Source: Pontiella sulfatireligans (GTDB taxonomy: Bacteria > Verrucomicrobiota > Kiritimatiellia > Kiritimatiellales > Pontiellaceae). Taken from it: a stretch of 64,000 nucleotides of DNA. Position numbers and translations under genes: made by a program. Positions 26,366-35,675 of this stretch are shown piece by piece; position 1 is the stretch's first letter, and every line of letters starts with the position of its first letter. The DNA is taken from positions 2,356,001 to 2,420,000 of the forward strand of contig NZ_CAAHFH010000001.1 of NCBI RefSeq assembly GCF_900890705.1, read 5' to 3'. Under the pieces are notes generated by a model. That model searched no databases, was not told the origin of the DNA, and saw only the letters and a list, made by a program, of their open reading frames with translations.

Positions 26366-27085
26366 ATGATGAAACAGAAACAAATGCACCTTCTGGCCCT
26401 TTTAATACCCCTGCTGATTGGCGCAGCAGCTCAGGCCGGTTCCATCACCAACTATTATGATGACTTCGAAGGAACCGTAAACGGCGCCAACCTCAACGGG
26501 CGAACCGTTCCGGAGGGAACCCTGACCGCCAACTGGTTTTCAAAAAGAAGCATCCAAACGACGGGTTCCGCAGCCAAAATCGTGGACGGCAGCGCCGCCC
26601 CTTCCAACGCATCGCTTAAATTCACGCCGGAAGCAGGGAAAGTTTACACCCTCTCTGCAGACCTGAACAACATCAGCACCGCAAATTTCGACACCATCTG
26701 GCTGGGCTTCCGGGATACCAATAATGGCAAAGCGGCCTTTTCAACCCGCACCGCCACCGCCGCACGGGTGTTCCGCAAGGCGGATGGCAACTACACGATT
26801 CAGACCGAAGGCTCCGCCGGCATCGTTACGGCATCGGGAGCCGGCACCATGAAAGTGGTACTTGATACCACCAAACCCGAATGGACGATCACCACATACT
26901 GGAACGGCGAAATTGCCAGCGACACCAACACATGCACTAAAAACCCGACCATCAGCCACGCAGGGTTCGGCTTTTCAGAAGGAGGAGGTGCTGGAGAACC
27001 CCGTCAATTTAACTCCACGGTGGACAACTTCAGCCTGACGGTCATTCCGAAACCGGCAACCGTCGGCCTTGTCACGGCCCCCTAG
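26366..27085 (+). CDS. Secreted single-R1-domain protein with a degenerate PEP-CTERM tag
   Basis: The 239-residue protein starts at ATG 26366 or 26369 after AAGGAGACA. A signal peptide ends AQAG. One R1 domain follows: DDFEGTVNGANLNGR, SIQTTGSAAK, LKFTPEAGKVYTLSADLNN, DTIWLGFRD, GTMKVVLDTTKPEWTITTYW, HAGFGFSEGG and DNFSLTV. The end reads VIPKPATVGLVTAP and stops. A normal tag would be IPEPA, a helix and an Arg cluster. Here Glu is changed to Lys and the helix and Arg cluster are missing, with a remnant (FRN) readable in another frame after the stop. The protein is probably released rather than anchored, or the gene is decaying. A terminator follows at 27,140. Confidence 0.82.
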   Translation: MMKQKQMHLLALLIPLLIGAAAQAGSITNYYDDFEGTVNGANLNGRTVPEGTLTANWFSKRSIQTTGSAAKIVDGSAAPSNASLKFTPEAGKVYTLSADLNNISTANFDTIWLGFRDTNNGKAAFSTRTATAARVFRKADGNYTIQTEGSAGIVTASGAGTMKVVLDTTKPEWTITTYWNGEIASDTNTCTKNPTISHAGFGFSEGGGAGEPRQFNSTVDNFSLTVIPKPATVGLVTAP

Positions 27086-27139
27086 CGTCCCGCTTCCGCA
27101 ACATCTCCTCAAACAGGAATCCCGGAAGTCATACCGAAG

Positions 27140-27163
27140 ATGCTCTGCTCCGGCAGAGCGTTT
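27140..27163 (+). terminator. Intrinsic terminator
   Basis: GCTCTGC and GCAGAGC pair around a TCCG loop, followed by GTTTGTTG, 55 bp after the R1 gene. It is a near copy of the hairpin at 26,012. Confidence 0.65.
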
Positions 27164-27180
27164 GTTGCATGCATCCCGAT

Positions 27181-27213
27181 CCATCAACATATTTACACTG
27201 CAATTCAACTGAA
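27181..27213 (+). promoter_or_regulatory. AraC-type direct-repeat site E, in front of the mannoside/GRE operon
   Basis: ATCAAC at 27,183 and TTCAAC at 27,204 (21-bp period) flank ATATTTACACTGCAA. In the direction of the downstream gene it has the same orientation and core as sites A and B. It lies about 80-110 bp before the transporter start. Confidence 0.6.
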
Positions 27214-27289
27214 TCAATCTGTTTAACTATTCAGGGCGGTGCTAGATTTGAATATATCAATTAACAACAATAACGACGAAGACAGGCTT

Positions 27290-28678
27290 ATGACGCACAA
27301 ACAAAACACAGCACGCTCCCCCAAAGCATCGGTCCTTTCTTTCCGGGAAAAAATCGGATATGGAACCGGCGACCTGGCCATGAGTATCTTCTGGCAATTG
27401 TTCGGAATGTTCCTGATGTATTTTTACACCGATGTATTCGGCCTTTCCGCGGCGGCGGTGGGAACGATGTTTCTGGTGACCCGGATCTGGGATACGGCCA
27501 ACGATGTGATTGCCGGCGTCATCTGCGACCGAACGAAAAGCCGCTGGGGAAAATTCAGACCCTGGCTGCTGTGGGCGGCGCTGCCGCTGGTGATCACAGG
27601 GTATTTGACCTTCAGCACCCCCGATCTCGGTGTAACGCAGAAACTGATCTACGCCTACATTACCTACACGCTGGTGGGAATGGCCTATACCATGATCAAT
27701 GTGCCCTACGGCGCACTGCTGGGGGTGATGAGCCCCAATCCCGACGACCGCGTCAGCCTGGCCTCCTACAAATTCGTACTGGCCTTCGTCGGCTGCCTGG
27801 TGGTGCAGGCCCTGACGCTTCCGCTGGTCGCGAAGCTCGGTGGCGGAAACGAGGCGCTCGGTTTTAAGCTGGTGCTGATTATTTACGGTGTTGTGGCCGT
27901 CGCGCTTTTTTATGTGACCTTTGCCTCCACGCGGGAACGGGTTAAGCCGCCAAAAGAACAGGACGACAACTTTAGGCGCGATATAAAGAACCTGCTGAGC
28001 AACGGCCCCTGGTTGGCTACGCTGGGCGTGGGGATGGCGGTTCTTTTAAGTGTCTCCATCCGCAATGGATCGATCATCTACTATTTTAAATATTATGTCG
28101 GCCGGGAGTCGCTCGCGACCTCGTTTATGGTGGCCGGTTCGCTGGCGGCCATTGTCGGCACCATGCTGGTGAAGCCTGTCGCGGTGCGGTTGGGCAAGCG
28201 GAATACCTTTATCGGCATGATGGTGCTGAGCGCGGTGCTGATGGGGATGACCTATTTTATGAAGCCGGCGGATCTCATTGCGCTGTTTGTGCTTCAGGTT
28301 GTCATCAATCTGATTTCCCAGCCGGCGTTTGCCCTGCTTTGGTCGATGCTTTCCGATGTGGCCGACTACGGGGAATGGAAAGACGGACGGCGCGCAACCG
28401 GCCTCGTCTTTTCTGCGGGCAGTATGGCGCTTAAAATGGGCTGGACCATCGGCGGAGCCATCACCGGATGGGTGCTGGCCGGCTACGGATTCGAGGCCAA
28501 TGTGGAGCAGACCGAGCGCGGCCTGGAAGGAATCCGGCTGTTGCTCAGCCTGCTGCCAATGGGCGGAGCAATCCTCACAGCCATTGCCCTCTGGTTCTAT
28601 CCGTTGACGGAAAAACGAATGAGAGAAATCGAAGCGGATTTGACTGCGCGTAGAAAAGGAAATAGCAATGAATTTTAA
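27290..28678 (+). CDS. GPH-family (MelB-like) cation:glycoside symporter
   Basis: The 462-residue protein has about 12 transmembrane helices. The N-terminal GPH signature is clear: EKIGYGTGDLAMSIFWQL, then RIWDTANDVIAGVICDRT and RWGKFRPWLLW. The central NVPYGALLGVMSPNPDDR and late ALLWSMLSDVADYGEWKDGR are equally typical. Members import glycosides (melibiose, glucuronides, xylosides, mannosides) with Na+ or H+. ATG 27290 is chosen over a GTG 51 bp upstream because the family motif starts near residue 15. It overlaps the GRE gene by 11 bp. As first gene of the operon it probably imports the disaccharide used by the epimerase and GH130 enzyme, likely a beta-mannoside. Confidence 0.93.
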   Translation: MTHKQNTARSPKASVLSFREKIGYGTGDLAMSIFWQLFGMFLMYFYTDVFGLSAAAVGTMFLVTRIWDTANDVIAGVICDRTKSRWGKFRPWLLWAALPLVITGYLTFSTPDLGVTQKLIYAYITYTLVGMAYTMINVPYGALLGVMSPNPDDRVSLASYKFVLAFVGCLVVQALTLPLVAKLGGGNEALGFKLVLIIYGVVAVALFYVTFASTRERVKPPKEQDDNFRRDIKNLLSNGPWLATLGVGMAVLLSVSIRNGSIIYYFKYYVGRESLATSFMVAGSLAAIVGTMLVKPVAVRLGKRNTFIGMMVLSAVLMGMTYFMKPADLIALFVLQVVINLISQPAFALLWSMLSDVADYGEWKDGRRATGLVFSAGSMALKMGWTIGGAITGWVLAGYGFEANVEQTERGLEGIRLLLSLLPMGGAILTAIALWFYPLTEKRMREIEADLTARRKGNSNEF

Positions 28679-31091
28679 GAATGTAAATGTCGAAGGTTTT
28701 CGCGTCCCGACGGGGCAGCATACGGCGGCCGGGCAGGAAGAGTTTGATCATGAGGCGCTGCGCACAAAGCTGCAGGTTGCCTGGCGTTTCACCCAGACCT
28801 ACAAGCAGTATCAGAACGCTCCCGTTGCGATTCGCGAGGCGCATTGCCTGTCCGAACAGTATCCCGCCACGTGTCAGACCGTTCGGGATCACGATCTGAT
28901 AGCAGGGCGACTTCTCTATATGCCTTTGGTCGGATTCCAGCTGGAGAATGTAGTCAACTCCGATATCGAAGTGCTGCAGACCGATCGCCGACCGGAATCC
29001 GCATTGACGACAGAAGAGAAGCAGGTGCGTGACACCTTGGCTACAGCTCAGAGCGGCTATCTGTCGGATTATTCTTCGTTGCGCCAGTTGCTCACGCTTA
29101 CGGATGATGAGGCTGAGCAGCGTGCGATTCAGGAGATGATGGATTTCTGGATGGAGGAGGCTTCCGCCCAAAAGTATATGCAGGCATTGCCGCAGGATAT
29201 TAAGGACGGCTTCGGGCGGGTGACGATGGAGTGCCAGTATGCGTCGACCTTCTTCCGCGTCTGCTGCACGTCCGTGGATTACGACAAACTGCTTCAGCAC
29301 GGCATTCCCGGCATGCGCACGCTCATCGGCAGCAAAAAAGAGGCGGCCGCCCTCAACGGCGACTCAACCGATCTGTACGAAGGGATGCTGCTCGGCCTCG
29401 ATGTGCTGGTCAATGTCTGCGATTTTTACCGGAAGCATTGCCTCGACCTGTTCGAGGAAGCAACCGATGCCGCCCGCAAACGCGAACTGCAGAAGATGGC
29501 CGCGGCGCTGGACGCCGTAACGAAGCGCAAACCGGAAACCCTGCGCGAAGCGATGCAGCTGTTCTGGGCCTATGACATGATTATCGACACCGTTAACTAC
29601 GGCCGTATGGACATCTATTTCGGCGATTTTTATGCGCGCGACCTCTACAACGGAACCGAAACGGAGGCGAGTGCCTTTGAGCTGATCATGTCGTTATGGC
29701 GCCTGATCTCCGAGCAGGCCGATGACGGCTTCGGCAGCTACCGCTTTAATGCCCGCATCATTGTCGGCGGAAAAGGTCGCCGCAATGAGGCCAACGCCGA
29801 CCGGTTTGCGGTTGCGGCCCTTGAGGCGACACGGCAACTGAAACGCTGCGAACCGACGACAACGCTGCGTTTCTACAAGGGGCAGAATCCGGAACTGATG
29901 GATAAGGCCATGGAATGCCTCAAAGAAGGTTGCGTCCACCCGACGCTTTATAACGACGAACGCCATATTCCCATGACGCAACAGGCCTTCGACGTAACCT
30001 CCGAAGAAGCCGAACAGTACCTTCCGCAGGGCTGCGGAGAAATGACGGTCGATCATATCAGCATCGGATCGCCCAACAACATCATCAACTTTGTCTCGGC
30101 CCTCGACCTCGTGCTGCACGACGGGTTCAGCACCGAGACGCAGGAAGTGCGCGGCCTGCAGCAGGGCGGACTTGAAACCTTCAACACGTTTGAAAAACTG
30201 GTCGGTGCCTTTAAGGCTCAGGTGGACTACACGAACGGTCTGTTCGCCCGCCGCCATATGGTGGAATATCAGGTGGCCCGCGAATCAGCCGCCTACCTGT
30301 TCATCAGCATGCTAACCGACGACTGCATTGAGCGCAACAAAGCCTGCTTCGACGGCGGCGTTCGCTACCTCGGCGCCACCATCGAAACCTTTGGGCTGAC
30401 CAACGTCTGCGACAGCCTGATCGCCATCAAAGACCTGGTCTACGACAAAAAACTGTTGACGCTGGAGCAGATCGTCGCGGCGTGCGACGCGAACTTCCAA
30501 GGCTACGAGAAGATTCAGAAGATGCTACTCGGCGCGCCGAAATACGGCAACGATCTGGATGTGATCGATACCTTCCATAAAGAGCTCAGCGCCTGGGTCT
30601 GCACAAATGCCAACAAAAAAGCCAAACCGGCCGGACTGCACTATCTGCTTAATTGCAACCTGAACCCGGACGGCATCCGTTATGCGGTCAACACCAAAGC
30701 CTCCCCGGACGGCCGAGTGTACGGCGAAGCATTTGCCGTCGGCTGCGCGCCGACCGCCGGTCGCGACCAAAACGGCATCACTGCCGTTCTCAACTCCATG
30801 TCGAAGCACGATGAACTGCACTCCGGCTACGTTCACAACCTGAAGGTGGGCCACAGCCTGTTTGCTCCGGAAAACATCGCTGCGTTCCGAGCGCTGATCG
30901 ACACCTACTTCGAAAAGGGCGGCTGGCAGCTGATGGTTACCGTGCTCAACCCCGACGATCTTAAGAACGCCATGAAGGATCCAAAAAACTATTCGCATAT
31001 CATGGTGCGTGTCGGCGGCTGGACCGCGCGGTTTGTGGACCTCCCGCCGGAACACCAAACTGATATCCTACACCGGACACTGTATTGCTGA
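28668..31091 (+). CDS. Glycyl-radical enzyme, type GCGE, substrate unknown
   Basis: The 807-residue GRE has a thiyl loop LPQGCGEMTVD (Cys 456, Glu 458) and a glycyl-radical loop VRVGGWTARFVDL (Gly 784). The Cys-x-Glu pair is kept, but the residue between is Gly rather than the usual Val or Ile, so this is a distinct clade from the left-hand GRE. Cys-rich stretches such as FFRVCCTSVDY lie in the N-terminal half. AAAGGAAAT precedes ATG 28668, and the start overlaps the transporter end. The activase follows with a 1-bp overlap (TGATG). The neighbours point to a sugar or sugar-derived substrate. No microcompartment, choline, isethionate or hydroxyproline genes are near. Confidence 0.93.
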   Translation: MNFKNVNVEGFRVPTGQHTAAGQEEFDHEALRTKLQVAWRFTQTYKQYQNAPVAIREAHCLSEQYPATCQTVRDHDLIAGRLLYMPLVGFQLENVVNSDIEVLQTDRRPESALTTEEKQVRDTLATAQSGYLSDYSSLRQLLTLTDDEAEQRAIQEMMDFWMEEASAQKYMQALPQDIKDGFGRVTMECQYASTFFRVCCTSVDYDKLLQHGIPGMRTLIGSKKEAAALNGDSTDLYEGMLLGLDVLVNVCDFYRKHCLDLFEEATDAARKRELQKMAAALDAVTKRKPETLREAMQLFWAYDMIIDTVNYGRMDIYFGDFYARDLYNGTETEASAFELIMSLWRLISEQADDGFGSYRFNARIIVGGKGRRNEANADRFAVAALEATRQLKRCEPTTTLRFYKGQNPELMDKAMECLKEGCVHPTLYNDERHIPMTQQAFDVTSEEAEQYLPQGCGEMTVDHISIGSPNNIINFVSALDLVLHDGFSTETQEVRGLQQGGLETFNTFEKLVGAFKAQVDYTNGLFARRHMVEYQVARESAAYLFISMLTDDCIERNKACFDGGVRYLGATIETFGLTNVCDSLIAIKDLVYDKKLLTLEQIVAACDANFQGYEKIQKMLLGAPKYGNDLDVIDTFHKELSAWVCTNANKKAKPAGLHYLLNCNLNPDGIRYAVNTKASPDGRVYGEAFAVGCAPTAGRDQNGITAVLNSMSKHDELHSGYVHNLKVGHSLFAPENIAAFRALIDTYFEKGGWQLMVTVLNPDDLKNAMKDPKNYSHIMVRVGGWTARFVDLPPEHQTDILHRTLYC

Positions 31092-32011
31092 TGAATAATA
31101 ACCCACAACGTGTCGGCACCGTCTTAGATATTCAGCGTTTTTCACTGCACGACGGACCGGGTATCCGCACAACGGTCTTCTTGAAAGGCTGCCCGTTGCG
31201 CTGTCTCTGGTGCCACAATCCGGAGTCGATGGATTTTCGACCCGAGATCGGATGGCACACGGAGCGCTGCACCGGCTGCGGTGCCTGCATTGAAGCCTGC
31301 CCGGAGGGGTGCCATCAGCTCAGCAAAGAGGGTCAGCTTCATCGGTTCGACCGCGCCGCCTGCACCCGTTGCGAACGGTGCGTCGAAGCGTGCGCATTTG
31401 ATGCGCTCAGACTCATCGGCAAACGCATGAACGTGGACGACGTGATGGCGGAGGTGCTTAAAGATCTCGCGTATTATACCCGCTCGGGAGGCGGACTGAC
31501 ACTCTCCGGCGGCGAACCGCTGGCTCAGCCTGAATTTGCTGAAGCCCTGCTCTCTGCGGCCCGGTTCGAGGGCATCCATACAGCGGTGGAAACCGCCGGT
31601 CAGGTGAGTTTCCAAACGCTGGAAAACATTGTGGAACTCACCGATCTGTTTCTGTTCGACCTCAAAGAAACCGATCCAGTGCGACATGAAACATATACCG
31701 GCGTGGACGGTCAGCTGATTCGCGAAAATCTGCAGCGACTCGACGCCCTGGGGGGCGCGGACATCATCCTTCGCTGCCCGATCATACCGACCCTCAATGA
31801 CCGCCCTGACCATTTTGCACAAATCTCAGAGCTGGCGAATTCGCTGCAACATATCCGGAAAGTAGATTTGATGCCCTATCACCCGTTTGCCGCACACAAA
31901 CACCAGGAAATCGGCAAGCCGAATCCGCTCCGCGGAATCGATGCTCCGACAGAAACCCAAAAAGAACAATGGAAGCATGCACTGCAGGGTTCCTGTCCGG
32001 TTCACATCTAA
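31091..32011 (+). CDS. Glycyl-radical enzyme activase (radical SAM)
   Basis: The 306-residue PflA-type enzyme has the SAM cluster motif CPLRCLWC (about 34-41) following LHDGPGIRTTVFLKG. It has two ferredoxin-like [4Fe-4S] motifs, CTGCGACIEACPEGC and CTRCERCVEAC. The SAM-binding LTLSGGEPL and the late LMPYHPFAAHK segment are family-typical. The ferredoxin insert is the hallmark of activases for dehydratase/decarboxylase GREs and is absent in classical PflA. ATG 31091 overlaps the GRE stop by one base, so the pair is coupled. An in-frame TTG six bases earlier is unlikely. Compare the partial homologue at 1-248. Confidence 0.95.
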   Translation: MNNNPQRVGTVLDIQRFSLHDGPGIRTTVFLKGCPLRCLWCHNPESMDFRPEIGWHTERCTGCGACIEACPEGCHQLSKEGQLHRFDRAACTRCERCVEACAFDALRLIGKRMNVDDVMAEVLKDLAYYTRSGGGLTLSGGEPLAQPEFAEALLSAARFEGIHTAVETAGQVSFQTLENIVELTDLFLFDLKETDPVRHETYTGVDGQLIRENLQRLDALGGADIILRCPIIPTLNDRPDHFAQISELANSLQHIRKVDLMPYHPFAAHKHQEIGKPNPLRGIDAPTETQKEQWKHALQGSCPVHI

Positions 32012-32026
32012 CAAGGAGACACCCCT

Positions 32027-33217
32027 ATGATTGAAGATATCGAAATTTTTCACAATAAGACTGAATATGTTATGCGCGGACAGGCCTCCGGTGCACATCT
32101 GTTTTCCTCACCGGATGCCGGACTGGTAATTCAGCGAGCCATCGATTCGTTCAACGGCGAAGGCGGGGAGGTGCTGCTTCACCGCGGAATCTATGAACTG
32201 AACGCCCCCATTCAACTGGACAGCCGCTGCGTGCTCCGCGGAAAAGGCGTTGCCACCTGCCTGAAACTCACACCGGCGAATGAACAGGGGATCGGCATCC
32301 TCTGCGAGGATAAAGACTATGCCTCTGTCTGCAACTTGAGTCTCCGCCCTGCGGCCCGCGGAACCGGCGTGGCGGGAATAGTCCTTCACAGCAGCGGGTG
32401 CTGTCAGATTCGCGAGGTTCGCTGCAAAGGGTTCGCCTCGTACGGCATATGGATGCGTGAAAACAGTTTTCTCTGCGAAATATCACGCTGTCAGCTGGCC
32501 GATAATCAAAAATCCAACCTGTTCATGCAAAATCTGCGAGATGGAGGCCGCGGCGGCGATTTTCTGCCCGGACTGGTGAGCGGGCTGACCATCTACGGCG
32601 GCGGCAACGGCATCGAATGTGAACACGCGCTGGTGCTGAATATCACCTCCTGCCTCATTCTTCATCCCGGCAAAATCGGCATTCACATTCACTCCGAAAG
32701 CAACAGCGTTCTGGTCTCCGGCTGCCGCACACTGCAGGTGGAGATGGACTGCGTTGTGGTGCAGGATTCTCATGAAATCAACCTGTCGAGCAACATCTTC
32801 TGCTGGCACCGCGATCATGGAATTATTCTGGATAATGTGAAGTGGGGAACGGTTTCCGCGAACAACATCATCGATACCGGTGTGCGGGCACATGATAAAA
32901 CACTGCGCAACGGCATTATCCTGCGCAATGGTACCTCCAGTGTTCAGGTGACCGGCAATGCGTTGTTTAACTGGGGCGACCAAATGCCGATGCAAACCGG
33001 TATCGATGAGGATGCATCCTGCCGCGTCAACCTGATGGCCAATAACAATGTGAATTACTACACCGAACAGGATGTCATCTCCCGCGGAGCGCAGAGTCTG
33101 GCCCAAGGCAATGTCGGCATCGGCCCCGAAGCGTGGCTCGGTATGGATCGAGATCCCTATCCGGACTTTTCCCTGGATGGCCTGAACACTTTTCTTGAAA
33201 ACAACTTTGAACGATAA
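32027..33217 (+). CDS. Right-handed beta-helix protein without signal peptide
   Basis: The 396-residue protein starts at ATG 32027 after ACAAGGAGA. The N-terminal part (VIQRAIDSFNGEGGEVLLHRG, then YELNAPIQLDSRCVLRGKG) is the usual entry of pectate-lyase-like parallel beta-helices. The rest is made of short turns with Asn and Gly ladders (SNIFCWHRDHGIILDN; ANNIIDTGVRAHD; VTGNALFNWGD). No signal peptide or lipobox is seen, so it should be cytoplasmic, unlike most enzymes of this fold. It might be a lyase, epimerase or hydrolase acting on an imported oligosaccharide. The catalytic residues cannot be named. It lies 15 bp after the activase and 21 bp before the epimerase. Confidence 0.78.
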   Translation: MIEDIEIFHNKTEYVMRGQASGAHLFSSPDAGLVIQRAIDSFNGEGGEVLLHRGIYELNAPIQLDSRCVLRGKGVATCLKLTPANEQGIGILCEDKDYASVCNLSLRPAARGTGVAGIVLHSSGCCQIREVRCKGFASYGIWMRENSFLCEISRCQLADNQKSNLFMQNLRDGGRGGDFLPGLVSGLTIYGGGNGIECEHALVLNITSCLILHPGKIGIHIHSESNSVLVSGCRTLQVEMDCVVVQDSHEINLSSNIFCWHRDHGIILDNVKWGTVSANNIIDTGVRAHDKTLRNGIILRNGTSSVQVTGNALFNWGDQMPMQTGIDEDASCRVNLMANNNVNYYTEQDVISRGAQSLAQGNVGIGPEAWLGMDRDPYPDFSLDGLNTFLENNFER

Positions 33218-33238
33218 TCTTTCCGGGAGCTTACATAC

Positions 33239-34447
33239 ATGGAGACAACAACTGAACACGACCGGATCTGCCGGATCCTCGCCAACGAAACACTGGAGGA
33301 TCTGCAGACCAATGTCCTGCCGTTCTGGCTGAAGATGATCGATCGCAGCAACGGCGGTTTCTACGGCCAAATAGACTTTAACGGCACACTGAACCGGGAC
33401 GCCTCAAAGGGCGGGATTTATATCAGCCGGATTCTGTGGACCTTCGCCCGGGCCTACCGCCTGCTCGGCAACCCCGACTATCTGACCGCGGCGCAGACCG
33501 CCTGCGATTTTCTAACCACCAAACTCTGGGACGAATCATTCGGCGGCATTTTCTGGAGTGTGGATGCGCTGGGCAATCCGCTCGACACCAAAAAAATGTT
33601 TTACGTGCAGGCATTCGCCATCTATGGACTGTCCGAGCTGCACCGCGCAACCGGGTCAGATGCGGCTCTGGATAAGGCGCGCGAACTCTACGAACTGATC
33701 GAAATACACGCGTACGACCCGGAGCACAAAGGCTACTTTGAGGGGGCTTCCAGAGACTGGAAAACCGTCGAGCCCATGATTCTCGGCGAAGATGAGGAGC
33801 CGACCCATAAGTCGATGAATACACACCTGCATATTCTGGAGGCCTACTCCAATCTGCTGCTGGCCTGGGACAACAACGGCCTACGCGCTAAACAGCGCGA
33901 GCTGGTTCAAGTGATGTGCGAAAAAATCGTCGATCCACAGACACACCACTTCAAGCTCTATTTCGATGCGCAGTGGAATGCCAGCAACGAGCACATTTCC
34001 TATGGCCACGATATTGAGGGCAGCTGGTTGCTCGAAGAAGCCGCCACCATTCTCGGCGACTCAGATCTGATCGATCAAGTCACCCCGATTGCCCTGAAGA
34101 TGGGAAAAACCATTTATGACGCGGGCATTGATGAAGCTGATATTGTTCAGTGGGAAGGCGACGCCACCGGCGTGGTTGACACCAAAAAATACTGGTGGGC
34201 GCTCGCCGAGCAAGTGGTCGGATTCTTCAATCTGTATCAGATGACCGGAGAAAAAAAGTATCTGGATGTCACCTGCAATGCGTGGGGCTATATCCGCGAG
34301 CAGTTGATCGACTGCGAACACGGAGAATGGATCTGGGGCCGCTTCGAAGACGGGACCCCGATTCCCAAGGACAAAGCCGGAATCTGGAAAGGTCCTTACC
34401 ATAACGGGCGCATGGCGCTGGAATTATTTGAACGAGTTAAACGATAG
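33239..34447 (+). CDS. Cellobiose/mannobiose 2-epimerase-like protein (AGE family)
   Basis: The 402-residue (alpha/alpha)6-barrel protein belongs to the N-acylglucosamine 2-epimerase family. Motifs [55 protein letters not shown] and [13 protein letters not shown] match the cellobiose/mannobiose 2-epimerase branch, including the His residues used for proton transfer. Such enzymes convert beta-1,4-mannobiose to mannosyl-glucose. There is no signal peptide. It overlaps nothing but sits 16 bp before the start of the GH130 gene. That pairing is the known cytoplasmic route for beta-mannobiose. The exact preference for mannobiose over cellobiose is inferred from this neighbour. Confidence 0.88.
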   Translation: METTTEHDRICRILANETLEDLQTNVLPFWLKMIDRSNGGFYGQIDFNGTLNRDASKGGIYISRILWTFARAYRLLGNPDYLTAAQTACDFLTTKLWDESFGGIFWSVDALGNPLDTKKMFYVQAFAIYGLSELHRATGSDAALDKARELYELIEIHAYDPEHKGYFEGASRDWKTVEPMILGEDEEPTHKSMNTHLHILEAYSNLLLAWDNNGLRAKQRELVQVMCEKIVDPQTHHFKLYFDAQWNASNEHISYGHDIEGSWLLEEAATILGDSDLIDQVTPIALKMGKTIYDAGIDEADIVQWEGDATGVVDTKKYWWALAEQVVGFFNLYQMTGEKKYLDVTCNAWGYIREQLIDCEHGEWIWGRFEDGTPIPKDKAGIWKGPYHNGRMALELFERVKR

Positions 34448-34463
34448 AAAAGGAAAAAGAACA

Positions 34464-35639
34464 ATGAGCAATCTCTTTGATGAACGTATGGCCGCACTGA
34501 CGGCGGAGCACGAAGGCCTGATTCAGGCAAAAAACGAGCCGGTTCTTCCCGGAAACGGCATTTATACAAAATGGACCAATCCGGTGGTCACCGCTGCGCA
34601 CGCGCCGCTGCACTGGCGCTACGACCTGAACCCGGAAACCAACCCCTTCCTGATGGAACGAATCGGAGTGAATGCGGCACTCAACCCCGGAGCCATTGAA
34701 TTCAACGGTAAGATCTGCCTGATGGTGCGCACCGAAGGAGCGGATCGCAAAAGTTTCTTTGCTGTGGCGGAGAGCGAAAACGGCGCAGACAACTTCCGTT
34801 TTTGGGACAAGCCGGTCGTCATGCCGGAAACGGACCGGCCAGACACGAATGTATATGATATGCGCCTGATCGAGCACGAAGACGGCTGGATCTACGGCCT
34901 GTTCTGCGCCGAACGAAAAGATCCCTCTGCACCGGAACACGACGCCTCCATAGCCGAGGCGCAGAACGCCATTGCCCGCACCAAAGATCTCGTCAACTGG
35001 GAACGTCTCGACGACCTGAAAACCCCGTCGCCCCAGCAGCGCAACTGCGTCCTGCATCCCGAATTTGTGGACGGGAAATATGCCTTCTACACCCGCCCGC
35101 AGGACGGCTTTATCGACTGCGGATCCGGCGGCGGCATCGGCTGGGGACTGGCCGATGACATTGAACACGCCGTGATCCCCGAAGAGACCATCATTGATGA
35201 AAAAGTGTATCACACCATCAAGGAGGTCAAGAACGGAGCCGGCTGTGTGCCGATTAAAACCGACGAAGGCTGGCTGCATATCGTCCATGGTGTGCGCGGC
35301 TGCGCGGCCGGCCTGCGCTATGTCATTTATGCCTTTTTGACCGAGCTGGAACGCCCCTGGGTTCCCAAATACACGCCGGGAGGAGCCCTGATTGTGCCGG
35401 AGGGAGAAGAGCGCGTCGGCGATGTATCCAACGTGGTCTTCACCAACGGCGCGGTCGTGCGCGGCGACGAGGTCTTCATCTACTATGCTTCCAGCGACAC
35501 CCGCTGCCACGTGGCCACCAGCACCGTTGCCCAGCTGGTCGACTACTGCAAAAACACACCGGCCGACCCCCTGCGCAGCTATGCCTGCGTACAGCAGCGC
35601 ATGGAACTCATTGATCGCAATCTCGAACTCATGAAGTAA
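34464..35639 (+). CDS. GH130 4-O-beta-mannosyl-glucose phosphorylase-like enzyme
   Basis: The 391-residue five-bladed propeller matches GH130 subfamily 1: [82 protein letters not shown] and [10 protein letters not shown]. The catalytic Asp of the family lies in the NVYDMRL segment. These enzymes split beta-mannosyl-1,4-glucose with phosphate to alpha-mannose 1-phosphate and glucose, saving ATP. ATG 34464 is preceded by AAAGGAAAA; an upstream in-frame ATG inside the epimerase gene is rejected. Without a signal peptide it acts in the cytoplasm. With the 2-epimerase it completes the mannobiose pathway. Confidence 0.93.
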   Translation: MSNLFDERMAALTAEHEGLIQAKNEPVLPGNGIYTKWTNPVVTAAHAPLHWRYDLNPETNPFLMERIGVNAALNPGAIEFNGKICLMVRTEGADRKSFFAVAESENGADNFRFWDKPVVMPETDRPDTNVYDMRLIEHEDGWIYGLFCAERKDPSAPEHDASIAEAQNAIARTKDLVNWERLDDLKTPSPQQRNCVLHPEFVDGKYAFYTRPQDGFIDCGSGGGIGWGLADDIEHAVIPEETIIDEKVYHTIKEVKNGAGCVPIKTDEGWLHIVHGVRGCAAGLRYVIYAFLTELERPWVPKYTPGGALIVPEGEERVGDVSNVVFTNGAVVRGDEVFIYYASSDTRCHVATSTVAQLVDYCKNTPADPLRSYACVQQRMELIDRNLELMK

Positions 35640-35647
35640 ACTGGAAA

Positions 35648-35675
35648 GCCCGGCCGCCGGAGCAAGCGGTCGGGC
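35648..35675 (+). terminator. GC-rich stem-loop after GH130 gene
   Basis: GCCCGGCCGC pairs with GCGGTCGGGC (one G-T) around an 8-nt loop, 9 bp after the stop. No T-run follows, so it may be a partial terminator or mRNA stabiliser before the sulfatase. Confidence 0.4.
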
